A DNA stretch of 64,000 nucleotides. Source: Streptomyces phaeolivaceus. Lineage in GTDB: Bacteria > Actinomycetota > Actinomycetes > Streptomycetales > Streptomycetaceae. Of the stretch, positions 34,714 through 43,339 are shown piece by piece. Location: contig NZ_CP045096.1 in NCBI RefSeq assembly GCF_009184865.1, positions 6,138,001 to 6,202,000 of the forward strand. Direction: 5' to 3'. Within the stretch, counting starts at the first letter, position 1; each line of letters begins with the position of its first letter. The notes beneath the pieces are model-generated. The model had not been told where the DNA came from. It made no database searches and worked only from the letters and a program-made list of their open reading frames with translations. The translations under genes and the position numbers were made by a program.

Positions 34714-36714
34714 ATGTCGGATCTGGTGGACATAACCACCACTTCGGTAGGCCGCGACACGTTGCTCACCACGTACGGCAGCTTCTTCGAAAATGTCTCG
34801 TACAGCGGTTCATACCGCGTTGTGGTGACCGTCGACCCCGCATACGGAGTCGAGGAGGATGAAGTCGGGGAGGTCTTGCGGTTCCTCGATGATCTGCCGA
34901 AGCGGTATCCCCAGGTCCGCGAGGTCGTGGTAGAGCGGCTACCGAAGCAGATCGGTCTGCAGGGCGCGCTGTCCCTTCTTTTCGCGCATGCCAAGACTCC
35001 GGTCGGAGTGCATGTGGAAGACGACTGGAGGTTCACCGCGCCCGTGGATCTGGACGCGCTGATCTCCGATCTGTACGCGCAGGACAGTACCCAGATCGTG
35101 CTGACGAACTCGCATGTGGCAAGAGGCGGAACCTTCGAGCGCCCCGACGAGGTGCAGGAGGTCGCCGGGACTTCGGGCCGTCTGCTCCGGCTGAACAGGT
35201 CGAGCTGGGCGGCGCACTATCTGCCGCTGTGCCCGCATCTCCATCGAACGGACCGGTGGGCACCGACCGTCGCGAAGGCTCTGGCGCTCACCGACGGCCT
35301 GCAGTGTCCGGACGAGCGGGTGCGCGAGAGGGTCCTTGCCGAGCAGGCGAGAGACCGGCACAACGTGCTGTGGACGCGTGACGTCGTTGCCGAGGATCTG
35401 GGCCGCGAGTGGCTGGTCAGGCGTGCCCGCTACAAGGCCATCACCGCGGAGCATGCGGGGGAGGCCGAGACCGGGAGCGTGACGCGGAAATCCGGCGACG
35501 AGCCTCTGGAGCTGAAGCGTTCGGCCGGCCTGAGATCCCGGGCCGAGGGGCTGATCCCCGGCATGACACAGACATTCCAGAAGCGCCCTGAGAACTTCGC
35601 CGACGGCGAGTACCCCGTGTACGCGGAGCGCGGCCGGGGATCCATTCTGTGGGACGTCGACGGAAATGCCTACGTGGACTTCGTCATGGCGCTCGGCGCG
35701 GCCTCACTGGGCTATGACCATCCAGCGATGAGCAATGTCATCCGGGAGCGGCTCGGCCGCGGGGTGCTGCTGTCGCTTCCGGCGCAAACCGAAATCACCG
35801 CGGCTGAAGAGCTGGTACGCGCGGTGCCCGGAGCCGAGATGGTCCGATTTCTCAAGACCGGCGCGGAGGCATGCGCGGCTTCCTTGCGCCTTGCCCGGCA
35901 TTTCACCGGACGGGATCATGTCCTTTTGGCCGGGTACCATGGCTGGCACGATCAACTGGGTGGGCCCAGCGCGGGCGTCCCGGTCAGCGCTGCCCGACTC
36001 GGTGAGCGCTTCACTCTGGACAGCCCTGACGACGACGTGCGCTTCCTCGCGGCGGTACGTGAGCGTGGTGAGCAGCTCGCGGCCATTGTGCTGAGCACGC
36101 CGTACCACCGTGTGCTCAGTGCGGAGTTCCTCGATGAACTCCGCGCAGCCTGCGATGAGTTGGGTTGCCTGCTGGTGCTTGACGAGATCGTCACCGGATT
36201 TCGACTCGCTCCTGGGGGGTTCGGCCAGTTCCGCGGCGTACGCGCAGATATTCTCTGCTTTTCCAAGGGGATCGCGGGCGGGATGCCCTTGGCGGCGGTT
36301 GCCGGTCCACGGCATCTCATGGACAAGTTCGCCGAGCTCAGGGTCTCCACGACCTTCGGCGGTGAACTTCTTTCCCTGGAAGTCATGAAGGTGGCACTGC
36401 GGGAGTATGCGCGGACCGACTACTACCGGCACATCGCGGCGCTCGGGCGACAGTTGCGGGAGGGCGTCAACGGGCATGCGGTGCGGCTGGGATTCGGCGA
36501 CATCATGACCGGCTACGACCCGATGCCGTGCTTGCGCTTCGACAACGACTCCGCGGTACACAATCGAATCGCCCGGCAGTTCCTGGCGGAGATGGCGCGT
36601 CGGGGCTTCCTGCTGCGACGTGACGTCAACTTCATCTCCGCCACCCATACTTCGGCTCAGATCGATGACGCGGTGTCGGCCTCGGCCGAGGCGCTCGGTG
36701 CGCTGGCCGGTTGA
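34714..36714 (+). CDS. Fusion: GT-A-like glycosyltransferase domain + glutamate-1-semialdehyde aminomutase-like aminotransferase
   Basis: This 666-residue protein has two parts. Residues 1 to about 240 resemble a small GT-A glycosyltransferase, with LQGALSLLFAHAKTPVGVHVE followed by the acidic DDWRF. Residues about 265-666 are a fold-type I aminotransferase of the GSA aminomutase group: VDFVMALGAASLGYDHP, CLLVLDEIVTGFRL with the pyridine-contact Asp, and Lys518 in CFSKGIAGGMP as the PLP lysine. GSA-like enzymes in antibiotic clusters often make aminosugars or aminocyclitols. Fusion to a transferase suggests successive steps on one substrate. It starts 5 bases after MetRS. Confidence 0.75.
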   Translation: MSDLVDITTTSVGRDTLLTTYGSFFENVSYSGSYRVVVTVDPAYGVEEDEVGEVLRFLDDLPKRYPQVREVVVERLPKQIGLQGALSLLFAHAKTPVGVHVEDDWRFTAPVDLDALISDLYAQDSTQIVLTNSHVARGGTFERPDEVQEVAGTSGRLLRLNRSSWAAHYLPLCPHLHRTDRWAPTVAKALALTDGLQCPDERVRERVLAEQARDRHNVLWTRDVVAEDLGREWLVRRARYKAITAEHAGEAETGSVTRKSGDEPLELKRSAGLRSRAEGLIPGMTQTFQKRPENFADGEYPVYAERGRGSILWDVDGNAYVDFVMALGAASLGYDHPAMSNVIRERLGRGVLLSLPAQTEITAAEELVRAVPGAEMVRFLKTGAEACAASLRLARHFTGRDHVLLAGYHGWHDQLGGPSAGVPVSAARLGERFTLDSPDDDVRFLAAVRERGEQLAAIVLSTPYHRVLSAEFLDELRAACDELGCLLVLDEIVTGFRLAPGGFGQFRGVRADILCFSKGIAGGMPLAAVAGPRHLMDKFAELRVSTTFGGELLSLEVMKVALREYARTDYYRHIAALGRQLREGVNGHAVRLGFGDIMTGYDPMPCLRFDNDSAVHNRIARQFLAEMARRGFLLRRDVNFISATHTSAQIDDAVSASAEALGALAG

Positions 36715-36824
36715 TGAACTGGCGCACGACATATCGCCTGTACCAACGCCATGAGTATCGTCCGGCGCGGTATGGCATGTTTCTTCCTTAGCCCGCCCAC
36801 CCTTCGTCAGAGGGAGTGACCCTG

Positions 36825-37952
36825 GTGACAACGCGGCACGTCGTTCGCTGGACCGAGGCCGGTGAAGAGTGTTCCGCTCGGTGGTTTTCCGAGAGCGGAG
36901 AACCACCCCAGCGGGTGGTCATCGCGGATGACCGCATGACACCTGACAACGCCTACCGTTTGGCCCACGAGGGCACCGCGATGCTGTGGCGAGGAGATTT
37001 CCGGAACGCTCGCCAGTTGTTTGGGGAGTTGAAGCTGCGGGCGGACCATGCGTTGGGGCGCGTGAGCCTGAGCAGGTCGTCGACCGAGGCGTTCCGCCAG
37101 TATCGCCAGGCGAAGTCCGAACGCGCGCATGTGCTCGGCATGTTGCTGATCCCGTTCGAGCGGAACAGCGTCATACCCCTGCCAGGGGCGCCCGATGTGC
37201 GGCAAGCCTGCACGGAGGCGTACGGCCCGGGAGACGAACCGTTCGTGGCCTCACTCCGCGATGTGCTGCAGGCGCTCTGGGCGCACGATCAACGCCGTAA
37301 AGGCTTCGAGGTTCCGTCGCTCGGAGACCGCATACATCCGCATTTCGGGGTGTTCACTCCAGTGCGGCGGGACGAGTACCTGGACTTGGTGGCCGAGGCA
37401 CCGTTGCCCTCACGGACGACGGCGTTCGACATCGGCACGGGAACCGGCGTGCTCTCCGCGCTCCTGGCCCGCCGGGGCGTCAAGCGCATCGTGGCCACAG
37501 ATCAGGAGCCGCGCGCCTTGGCTTGTGCGAGGGAGAACCTGGATCGACTGGGGCTGGCCGACCGGGTCGAACTCCTGCGAGCGGACCTCTTTCCCCCTGG
37601 CCGAGCGGCGCTCGTGGTGTGTAATCCGCCATGGGTTCCGGGGCAGCCCGGCTCTCCCGAAGAGTGCGCGACATATGACCCCGAAGGCCGCATGCTAAGC
37701 GGCTTCCTCAGCGGTCTGGCGGCGCACCTGGAGCCGGGCGGTGAGGGCTGGCTGGTCATTTCGGACTTCGCCGAGCACGTTGGGCTGCGACCGCGCTCCG
37801 AACTGCTGGCGAACTTCGATGCCGCAGGGTTGAAGGTCGTAGCGCGGACGGACGCCAGGCCGAAGATTCCCCGTGCCTTCGACAGCACCGATCCCTTCCA
37901 TGAGGCACGCGCCGTCGAAGTGACGTCGCTCTGGCGTCTCACCGTCCGCTGA
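36825..37952 (+). CDS. HemK-like methyltransferase
   Basis: This protein of about 375 residues has an N-terminal helical domain (to about residue 150) and a class I methyltransferase domain with TAFDIGTGTGVLSALLA as motif I, VATDQEPRALACARENL, and NPPWVPG as motif IV. The NPPW motif usually marks methylation of a planar amide, amine or ring nitrogen. GTG 36825 is favoured because AGGGAG lies eight bases upstream; GTG 36816 overlaps that site. Targets could be the natural product, RNA or a protein. Confidence 0.78.
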   Translation: MTTRHVVRWTEAGEECSARWFSESGEPPQRVVIADDRMTPDNAYRLAHEGTAMLWRGDFRNARQLFGELKLRADHALGRVSLSRSSTEAFRQYRQAKSERAHVLGMLLIPFERNSVIPLPGAPDVRQACTEAYGPGDEPFVASLRDVLQALWAHDQRRKGFEVPSLGDRIHPHFGVFTPVRRDEYLDLVAEAPLPSRTTAFDIGTGTGVLSALLARRGVKRIVATDQEPRALACARENLDRLGLADRVELLRADLFPPGRAALVVCNPPWVPGQPGSPEECATYDPEGRMLSGFLSGLAAHLEPGGEGWLVISDFAEHVGLRPRSELLANFDAAGLKVVARTDARPKIPRAFDSTDPFHEARAVEVTSLWRLTVR

Positions 37953-37985
37953 GTAGCGCGCGCAAGCGTCGGAGGTAGCGAAGCG

Positions 37986-38954
37986 ATGAATGTGCCGAGT
38001 GCGCCACCGCCACCGCGGCAGGCGCCCATGGCAATCAACCGGGTGGAATGGACGGCACTGCCGCACAAGTCTCGTCTCGCCATTGAGGACCAACTCGGAT
38101 CACCGGTTGTCGCCGCGGAGACTCAGCGCGGCGGTTTCTCGCCCGGTATGGCCGCCATCGTGCGCTGTGCCGACGGTTCCCGGTACTTCATCAAAGCAGT
38201 GAACCCCGACCTCAATCCCGTATCGCCGCGGCTGTACCGGGACGAGGCCCTGTTTTCGGCCGCACTGCCGAACGGAATGCCCGTACCGCGTCTGAGGCAT
38301 GTCTATGACGACGGCGACTGGATCGCCCTCGTCTTCGACGCGATCAACGGAAGGATGCCCGAACTTCCTTGGAGACCTGCGGAGGTTCAGCGCCTCATGG
38401 AGACGATTCAGAGCCTGAGCACCACTCCACTCGCCGGTGAGCTGACCGGTTTGCCCTCCGTTCCGGATCGTCTTCAACACAGCTTCGGCGCCTATCGCCG
38501 GCTGGCGAACACACCGCAGAACCTCACCGTCTGGGAACGAGGGAACATCGACCGATTGGCCGCGGCGGCCGAGTCGGCGCTGGAGCCCATGGCCGGCGAC
38601 TCCCTCGTGCATCTCGATCTGCGTGCGGACAACATCGTTCTGGCCCACGACGGGGGCACGTACATAGTCGACTGGTCCTGGGCCTCATCCGGCGCGTCAT
38701 GGCTGGACAAGGTCTGCTTCCTCGTGAATGTCGCAACATACGGGGGCGACGCCGAGCGCTTTCTCCGCGGCGACCAGTTCCTCGCGTCCGTGCCCTCGGA
38801 CCACGTCACCGCCTTCCTCATCGGATTGTGCGGGATGTGGACCGAAGCCGTCGCCGCACCCCCACCGCCCGGACTCCCCGCCTTGCGTGACTTCCAGCGT
38901 CTTGAAAGAGACGCCACTCTCGCGTGGATCCGCTCCCGTACGGGATGGAACTGA
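37986..38954 (+). CDS. APH-like phosphotransferase 1
   Basis: This 322-residue protein-kinase-like phosphotransferase has the ATP lysine in RYFIKAVNPD, the catalytic loop VHLDLRADNIVL (Brenner-type HxDxxxxN) and the metal site YIVDWSWASSG. Aminoglycoside and small-molecule kinases share these. In a producer cluster it may phosphorylate the product for self-protection or a biosynthetic intermediate. A second, different APH-like gene closes the cluster. Confidence 0.82.
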   Translation: MNVPSAPPPPRQAPMAINRVEWTALPHKSRLAIEDQLGSPVVAAETQRGGFSPGMAAIVRCADGSRYFIKAVNPDLNPVSPRLYRDEALFSAALPNGMPVPRLRHVYDDGDWIALVFDAINGRMPELPWRPAEVQRLMETIQSLSTTPLAGELTGLPSVPDRLQHSFGAYRRLANTPQNLTVWERGNIDRLAAAAESALEPMAGDSLVHLDLRADNIVLAHDGGTYIVDWSWASSGASWLDKVCFLVNVATYGGDAERFLRGDQFLASVPSDHVTAFLIGLCGMWTEAVAAPPPPGLPALRDFQRLERDATLAWIRSRTGWN

Positions 38955-39016
38955 CGATCCCGCAGCGCCACTGTCACCACGAACTTGACGATGCACAGGA
39001 ACAGGAGAGTCAGCGA

Positions 39017-39865
39017 ATGAGGGAGATCCTCGTCTCCGTCCATGGCAACAGCCTCGACGTCGCTCCCAGGCTGGTGGTCGTCGACACGGTCACGGCCACC
39101 GCCCGTGAGGCCCCGTTTTGGCTGCCGCCCGGATTCCAGCGATACATGGGGCTGGGTACCAGCGGTGGGCGGATACACATCCTCGCGGTGACTTTCGACG
39201 ACCGGACCTCGCTGGTCACCGTCGACAGGGCCAGTGACGAGGTGGAACTCTCGCCCCTGCCAGGGGTCATGGACGGACACAGCGTGCTTGCCGTCGACGG
39301 TGAGCTCTACGCCGTCTCATCGGGGACGGACGAACTGGTGCGGTTCCCACTCTCCGACGGACGCGCGCAACCGGGGCGGCAGACAGCATGGCGCGCGAGC
39401 GACGTGGGGCGCGACACACACCACATGAACAGTCTTCTCCGGTTGGACAACGGGCACATGGTGGTGTCCGCCTTCGGGGAAACACCTACGGGGGCCAGGG
39501 CCGATGCCCACGACGGCTACATCTTCGATGTGACCGGCAACCGTCCCTTGGCCACCGGCATTCATCATCCTCATTCCGTCACGGAACGAGGCGGCCTCCT
39601 GTACTACTGCGAGTCCGGAAGCGGCAGATTCTGCTCTGAGAAGGGCAGCATCATCAACCTCGATGGTTATGTCCGTGGAGTCTGCTGGCTTTCGGACGAT
39701 CTGGTATGCATCGGCACCAGCGCCGGGCGTGCCGCAGACAGGAGGGGGCACTACGAGGCCGATGACTGCGCCGTGTGGATCGTGGATGTGAACTCGGGCG
39801 CCGTTGTCACCCGCATCCCACTGAAGGAATTCGGCCCTGAGATATACGACATCGTTCTCTTGTAG
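39017..39865 (+). CDS. Beta-propeller protein (DUF4915/TIGR03032-like)
   Basis: This 282-residue protein has repeated strand motifs and the landmarks THHMNSLLRLDNGHMVVSAFG, GIHHPHSVTERGGLLYYCES and GYVRGVCWL, which match a propeller family often found in glycan and aminosugar gene clusters. No enzymatic residues can be assigned. It lacks a signal peptide, so it is probably cytoplasmic. AGGAGA upstream fixes ATG 39017; frames starting earlier lack a site. Confidence 0.65.
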   Translation: MREILVSVHGNSLDVAPRLVVVDTVTATAREAPFWLPPGFQRYMGLGTSGGRIHILAVTFDDRTSLVTVDRASDEVELSPLPGVMDGHSVLAVDGELYAVSSGTDELVRFPLSDGRAQPGRQTAWRASDVGRDTHHMNSLLRLDNGHMVVSAFGETPTGARADAHDGYIFDVTGNRPLATGIHHPHSVTERGGLLYYCESGSGRFCSEKGSIINLDGYVRGVCWLSDDLVCIGTSAGRAADRRGHYEADDCAVWIVDVNSGAVVTRIPLKEFGPEIYDIVLL

Positions 39866-39883
39866 ACCTGTGGAGGTCCCTCA

Positions 39884-40525
39884 GTGGTAACGCGCACACC
39901 CGATGACGCCGAGGCTCCATCGGTGACGTTCTCCAGGGAGTACTTCGACCGCCGCTATACCCGGGACTCCGATCCCTGGGGTCTGGCGACCAAGTGGTAT
40001 GAACGCCGGAAGTACGCGTTGACCGTCGCGTCACTGCCGAAAGCGCACTACAGGAATTGCTTCGAGCCTGGCTGCTCGATAGGCGAACTCACCCGCTTGC
40101 TCGCCCCACGTTGCACGCGTCTGCTGGCCGTCGACTTCGCGGACAGCGCTCTGGAACAGGCCCGTGCGGCTGTCCGCGAGTTCGCGCATGTCGAAGTCAG
40201 ACAGGCGACATTGCCCGAACAACTTCCCGGGGACACTTACGACCTCATCCTCGTGAGCGAATTTCTGTACTACCTGTCCAGCGAAGACCTCGATCGGATG
40301 CTGGACGCCCTGGTCGACCGGATGGAAACCGGGGGCGATCTGGTGGCGGTCCACTGCCGAGCCACCGATCGCCGCCATGGTTACGACGGTTTCAATGTGC
40401 ACTCTTCGATCGAGGCGCGAGTGGAGTTGGAGAGACTCGTACACCACGAGGACGAGGAGTTCGTGCTGGACGTGTTCCGTCGGCTGCCGTCTTCCCTTGA
40501 CGGGACGTCGGGTGATGGATCGTGA
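39884..40525 (+). CDS. NodS-like SAM-dependent methyltransferase
   Basis: This 213-residue methyltransferase opens FSREYFDRRYTRDSDPWGLAT, the entry motif of NodS-type N-methyltransferases, followed by motif I CFEPGCSIGELTRLLAP and YDLILVSEFLYYL. NodS methylates an amino group on a deacetylated chitooligosaccharide. The association with a PIG-L deacetylase and glycosyltransferase here is therefore suggestive of N-methylation of an aminosugar. GTG start; overlaps the next gene. Confidence 0.82.
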   Translation: MVTRTPDDAEAPSVTFSREYFDRRYTRDSDPWGLATKWYERRKYALTVASLPKAHYRNCFEPGCSIGELTRLLAPRCTRLLAVDFADSALEQARAAVREFAHVEVRQATLPEQLPGDTYDLILVSEFLYYLSSEDLDRMLDALVDRMETGGDLVAVHCRATDRRHGYDGFNVHSSIEARVELERLVHHEDEEFVLDVFRRLPSSLDGTSGDGS

Positions 40526-41337
40526 CGTCGTCCATGGCGCGTGTGGGCTGGGCCGATCTGCCCGGCGAGGTGCGTGAAGCGGTCGAAGCCAGAGCCGGAC
40601 GGGTTACGGAGGTGGAGAACCTCGACTTCGGGGAGGGGTCCGAGTTCAAGGCCGTCCTGGACACCCCGACCGGCAGGGTCTTCGCCAAGGCCACACTGAT
40701 CGACGGCTGGTTCGCCCCGCGACTGTACGCCGAGGCCAGGATCAATCCCTATGTGACGCGGCTCGCCCCCCGGCTGCTGTGGCAGGTGCGGGCCGGAGGG
40801 TGGCTCGTGCTTGGGTTCGCGTACGTGCAGGGCAGGCATGCGGACTACTCGCCCGGCTCGCCGGACCTGGGCATGCTGGCGGAGGCAGTGGCGGCGCTCC
40901 AGGACCTGACCTGCCCGGAACATGTCTCCTGGCCGGTCGAGCGGCGCTGGGCAGGGCTCACGGAGCAGCCGCAGGTCATGGCCGGCCGCGCGTTGGTCCA
41001 TAAGGATTTGAACCCTCGTAATGTCATCATCAGCGAGGGCCAGGCCTATGTCGTCGACTGGGCAACGCCGTGCCGGGGAGCCGACTGGGTGGAACTCGCC
41101 CTTCTCGTACCCCGGTTGATAGGGCAGGGGCACAGTCCGCACGAGGCGGAGGAATGGGCCGCGCGGTTTCGCCCCTGGAGGCACGCGACGGCCGAGGCAC
41201 TGGACGTCTTTGCCGATGCCGAGGCCCACAAGCGGCAGAAACTGGCGGCGCAGTGGCCGTGGCCGAACCAGATCCGGACGGCCAACGGAGCCTGGGAATG
41301 GGCGCGTTGGCGTGCTTCGCGACTAGACTCGCGGTGA
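40522..41337 (+). CDS. APH-like phosphotransferase 2
   Basis: This 271-residue APH-fold kinase has the ATP lysine in VFAKATLIDG, the catalytic loop LVHKDLNPRNVII and the metal Asp in AYVVDWATPC. It is distinct from the first APH gene of the cluster. It may be a resistance kinase or tailor the product. Its GTG start overlaps the NodS-like gene. The coupling-protein gene of the secretion block starts only 55 bases after its stop, on the same strand. Confidence 0.8.
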   Translation: MTSSMARVGWADLPGEVREAVEARAGRVTEVENLDFGEGSEFKAVLDTPTGRVFAKATLIDGWFAPRLYAEARINPYVTRLAPRLLWQVRAGGWLVLGFAYVQGRHADYSPGSPDLGMLAEAVAALQDLTCPEHVSWPVERRWAGLTEQPQVMAGRALVHKDLNPRNVIISEGQAYVVDWATPCRGADWVELALLVPRLIGQGHSPHEAEEWAARFRPWRHATAEALDVFADAEAHKRQKLAAQWPWPNQIRTANGAWEWARWRASRLDSR

Positions 41338-41392
41338 ACGGTCCACGGCTGCCAAGGGGACATCTCACCTGGAACGGAGAGGTACCGATGGA

Positions 41393-43327
41393 GTGTCCAA
41401 GAGTATGAAGAGTGAGCCCTCTGCTGGCAGGCCCCGTTATGTGTGGTCGACGAGCAAGTCCTTTACCGACGGGCCCCGTCGCGCGTGGTCGACGGAAGAA
41501 GTGATCGGCGCGCTCGTGGTCTGCCTACTGGGCCTGACCTGGGGGCTTGGCGTACTGGCGTGGGTGTCGGGAGGACTTGTCGCGCTGGTCACTCATGGCT
41601 CCTGGCCCGAGCAGCCGTTCTCCGCGTCCTTCTCGCTGTCCGTTCAGCTGGCCATGCACTGGGACGAGCGCACGCTCGCGTGGCCGGCCGAGGATCGGCC
41701 GGTGCTGGGACCCGACTGGTTCTTCTGGTCGACTTTCTGTGTCCTGGTCATCGCGGTAGGGGTCGCGGTGAAGTTCGTGGTCTCCTGGATTTCTCGCTTG
41801 CTGGCTCATAGCCGTCGTGCACGACACGTCAAGGTCCGTAAGGAGCAACGGGATAAATCGGTGATCTGGGCGCAGCCCGCAGAAGTCGCCTCGCTGGTGG
41901 TCCCCGACAGGGATACTCTCTCCGGGCGCGTCTACCTGGGCGAGATGACGGGCAACTCGTCGGTCGGGCTCGCGACTTCGCGGTACACCTCGGTCGCGGT
42001 CATCGCGCCAACAGGTTCGTCGAAGACGGTGAAGTACGTCGTGCCGACCATACTGACCTGGCCCGACGCCATCTTCGTCACTTCGACGAAGAGCGACATA
42101 GCGGACTTGACCCTGAACTACCGTGGCGAGACGCTCGGTCGACCGATCTACATCTTCGATCCCACCGGGGAGTGGCCTGAGCACCAGCGCAAGTATCTCA
42201 GCGCATGGTCACCGCTCATGGCCATTCACACCTACTCCGACGCCGACAAAGTCGCTCAGTGGTTGGCCGAGGCGGCGGTCGAGAACGCCAGCGCGGATGC
42301 GAAAGCGCGCTTCTGGATCAATCTCACGCAGATAGCCCTGGGGCCCATGCTGTGGATTGCCAGAAAGTCCAACAAGACGATGCAGGATATTGCCGACTGG
42401 ATCGGCTACCAGAAATTCGAAGAAGTCGAGCGTCTTTTTGACGAGTATGAGCTCAACGTCTCAGACGCCGCCGCGAAGGAAGACCTGGCGATGGCCCGAC
42501 GCGGGCTGTCGGCAACGCAGCGGCGCGACAAGATGACCCGCGCCGGTATCTTCGCCAACGCGGACTTCATCCTGAAGCCGTTCATGTCGGCGCAGATGGC
42601 GCCGACAACGGACATCAGGTTCGACGACGACGGCAAGCCCTACAGCCCTTACGGGCTCCGGGTTCTGGACATCGAGCACGTCCTGGACATGGGCGGCACC
42701 ATCTACGCCATCAGCGACGAGGAAGAGCAGGAGATGCTCCGCCCCGTCTTCCAGTCGGTCGCGCAGTCGTACCTTCGGTCCTGCCGGAAGCGGCAGCAGC
42801 GACAGGGCGCGGGGCCCCTGGTGAACCCCCCGCTGCTCCTGTTGGAAGAGGCGGCCAACGTCGCCCCGCTGCCTGCCCTCGACAAGATGGCTGCGACCTA
42901 CCGTGGATTCGGCATCGTCATCATGTCGATCTGGCAGGACGAGGCGCAGGTCGGGACGCTCTATGGCAGTCGCGCCCCCACGGTCCTGGGGAACCACACG
43001 ACCCGGCTCTACCTGCCCGGCTCCTCGGACGACACGACACTGGACCGGCTCTCCCGGCTCATCGGAGACCAATCGGTCACGCAGTACAGGCTTACGCACC
43101 ATCAAGAGCAGCACAACATATCGATCAACGAGGGTTCCGAGGACATCAGGCTGGCTCCGATCGACTACCTGCGCACTCTGCCGCAGGACGTCGCGATCGT
43201 CCTCTCCGGCAATCTCCCGCCTCTCAGGGTCACGGCGACACCATGGTTCAAAGACCCGGAGATGCGTGCGCGTATCGGCCCCGAGATGTGTGAGAAGTAC
43301 GACCGCGCATTCGGCGGATCGAAGTGA
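41393..43327 (+). CDS. TraG/VirD4-type conjugative coupling protein
   Basis: This 644-residue type IV coupling ATPase has two N-terminal membrane segments (about 38-70 and 110-135), Walker A APTGSSKT (205-212) and the Walker B-like LLLLEEAANVAPLPALD, with TLYGSRAPTVLGNHTTRLYLPG downstream as in TraG/VirD4. These proteins bring DNA or protein substrates to a type IV channel. GTG 41393 is used; ATG 41405 is also possible. Its position directly after the biosynthetic genes, on the same strand, leaves read-through open. Confidence 0.87.
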   Translation: MSKSMKSEPSAGRPRYVWSTSKSFTDGPRRAWSTEEVIGALVVCLLGLTWGLGVLAWVSGGLVALVTHGSWPEQPFSASFSLSVQLAMHWDERTLAWPAEDRPVLGPDWFFWSTFCVLVIAVGVAVKFVVSWISRLLAHSRRARHVKVRKEQRDKSVIWAQPAEVASLVVPDRDTLSGRVYLGEMTGNSSVGLATSRYTSVAVIAPTGSSKTVKYVVPTILTWPDAIFVTSTKSDIADLTLNYRGETLGRPIYIFDPTGEWPEHQRKYLSAWSPLMAIHTYSDADKVAQWLAEAAVENASADAKARFWINLTQIALGPMLWIARKSNKTMQDIADWIGYQKFEEVERLFDEYELNVSDAAAKEDLAMARRGLSATQRRDKMTRAGIFANADFILKPFMSAQMAPTTDIRFDDDGKPYSPYGLRVLDIEHVLDMGGTIYAISDEEEQEMLRPVFQSVAQSYLRSCRKRQQRQGAGPLVNPPLLLLEEAANVAPLPALDKMAATYRGFGIVIMSIWQDEAQVGTLYGSRAPTVLGNHTTRLYLPGSSDDTTLDRLSRLIGDQSVTQYRLTHHQEQHNISINEGSEDIRLAPIDYLRTLPQDVAIVLSGNLPPLRVTATPWFKDPEMRARIGPEMCEKYDRAFGGSK

Positions 43328-43339
43328 GGCTCTCCCGCG

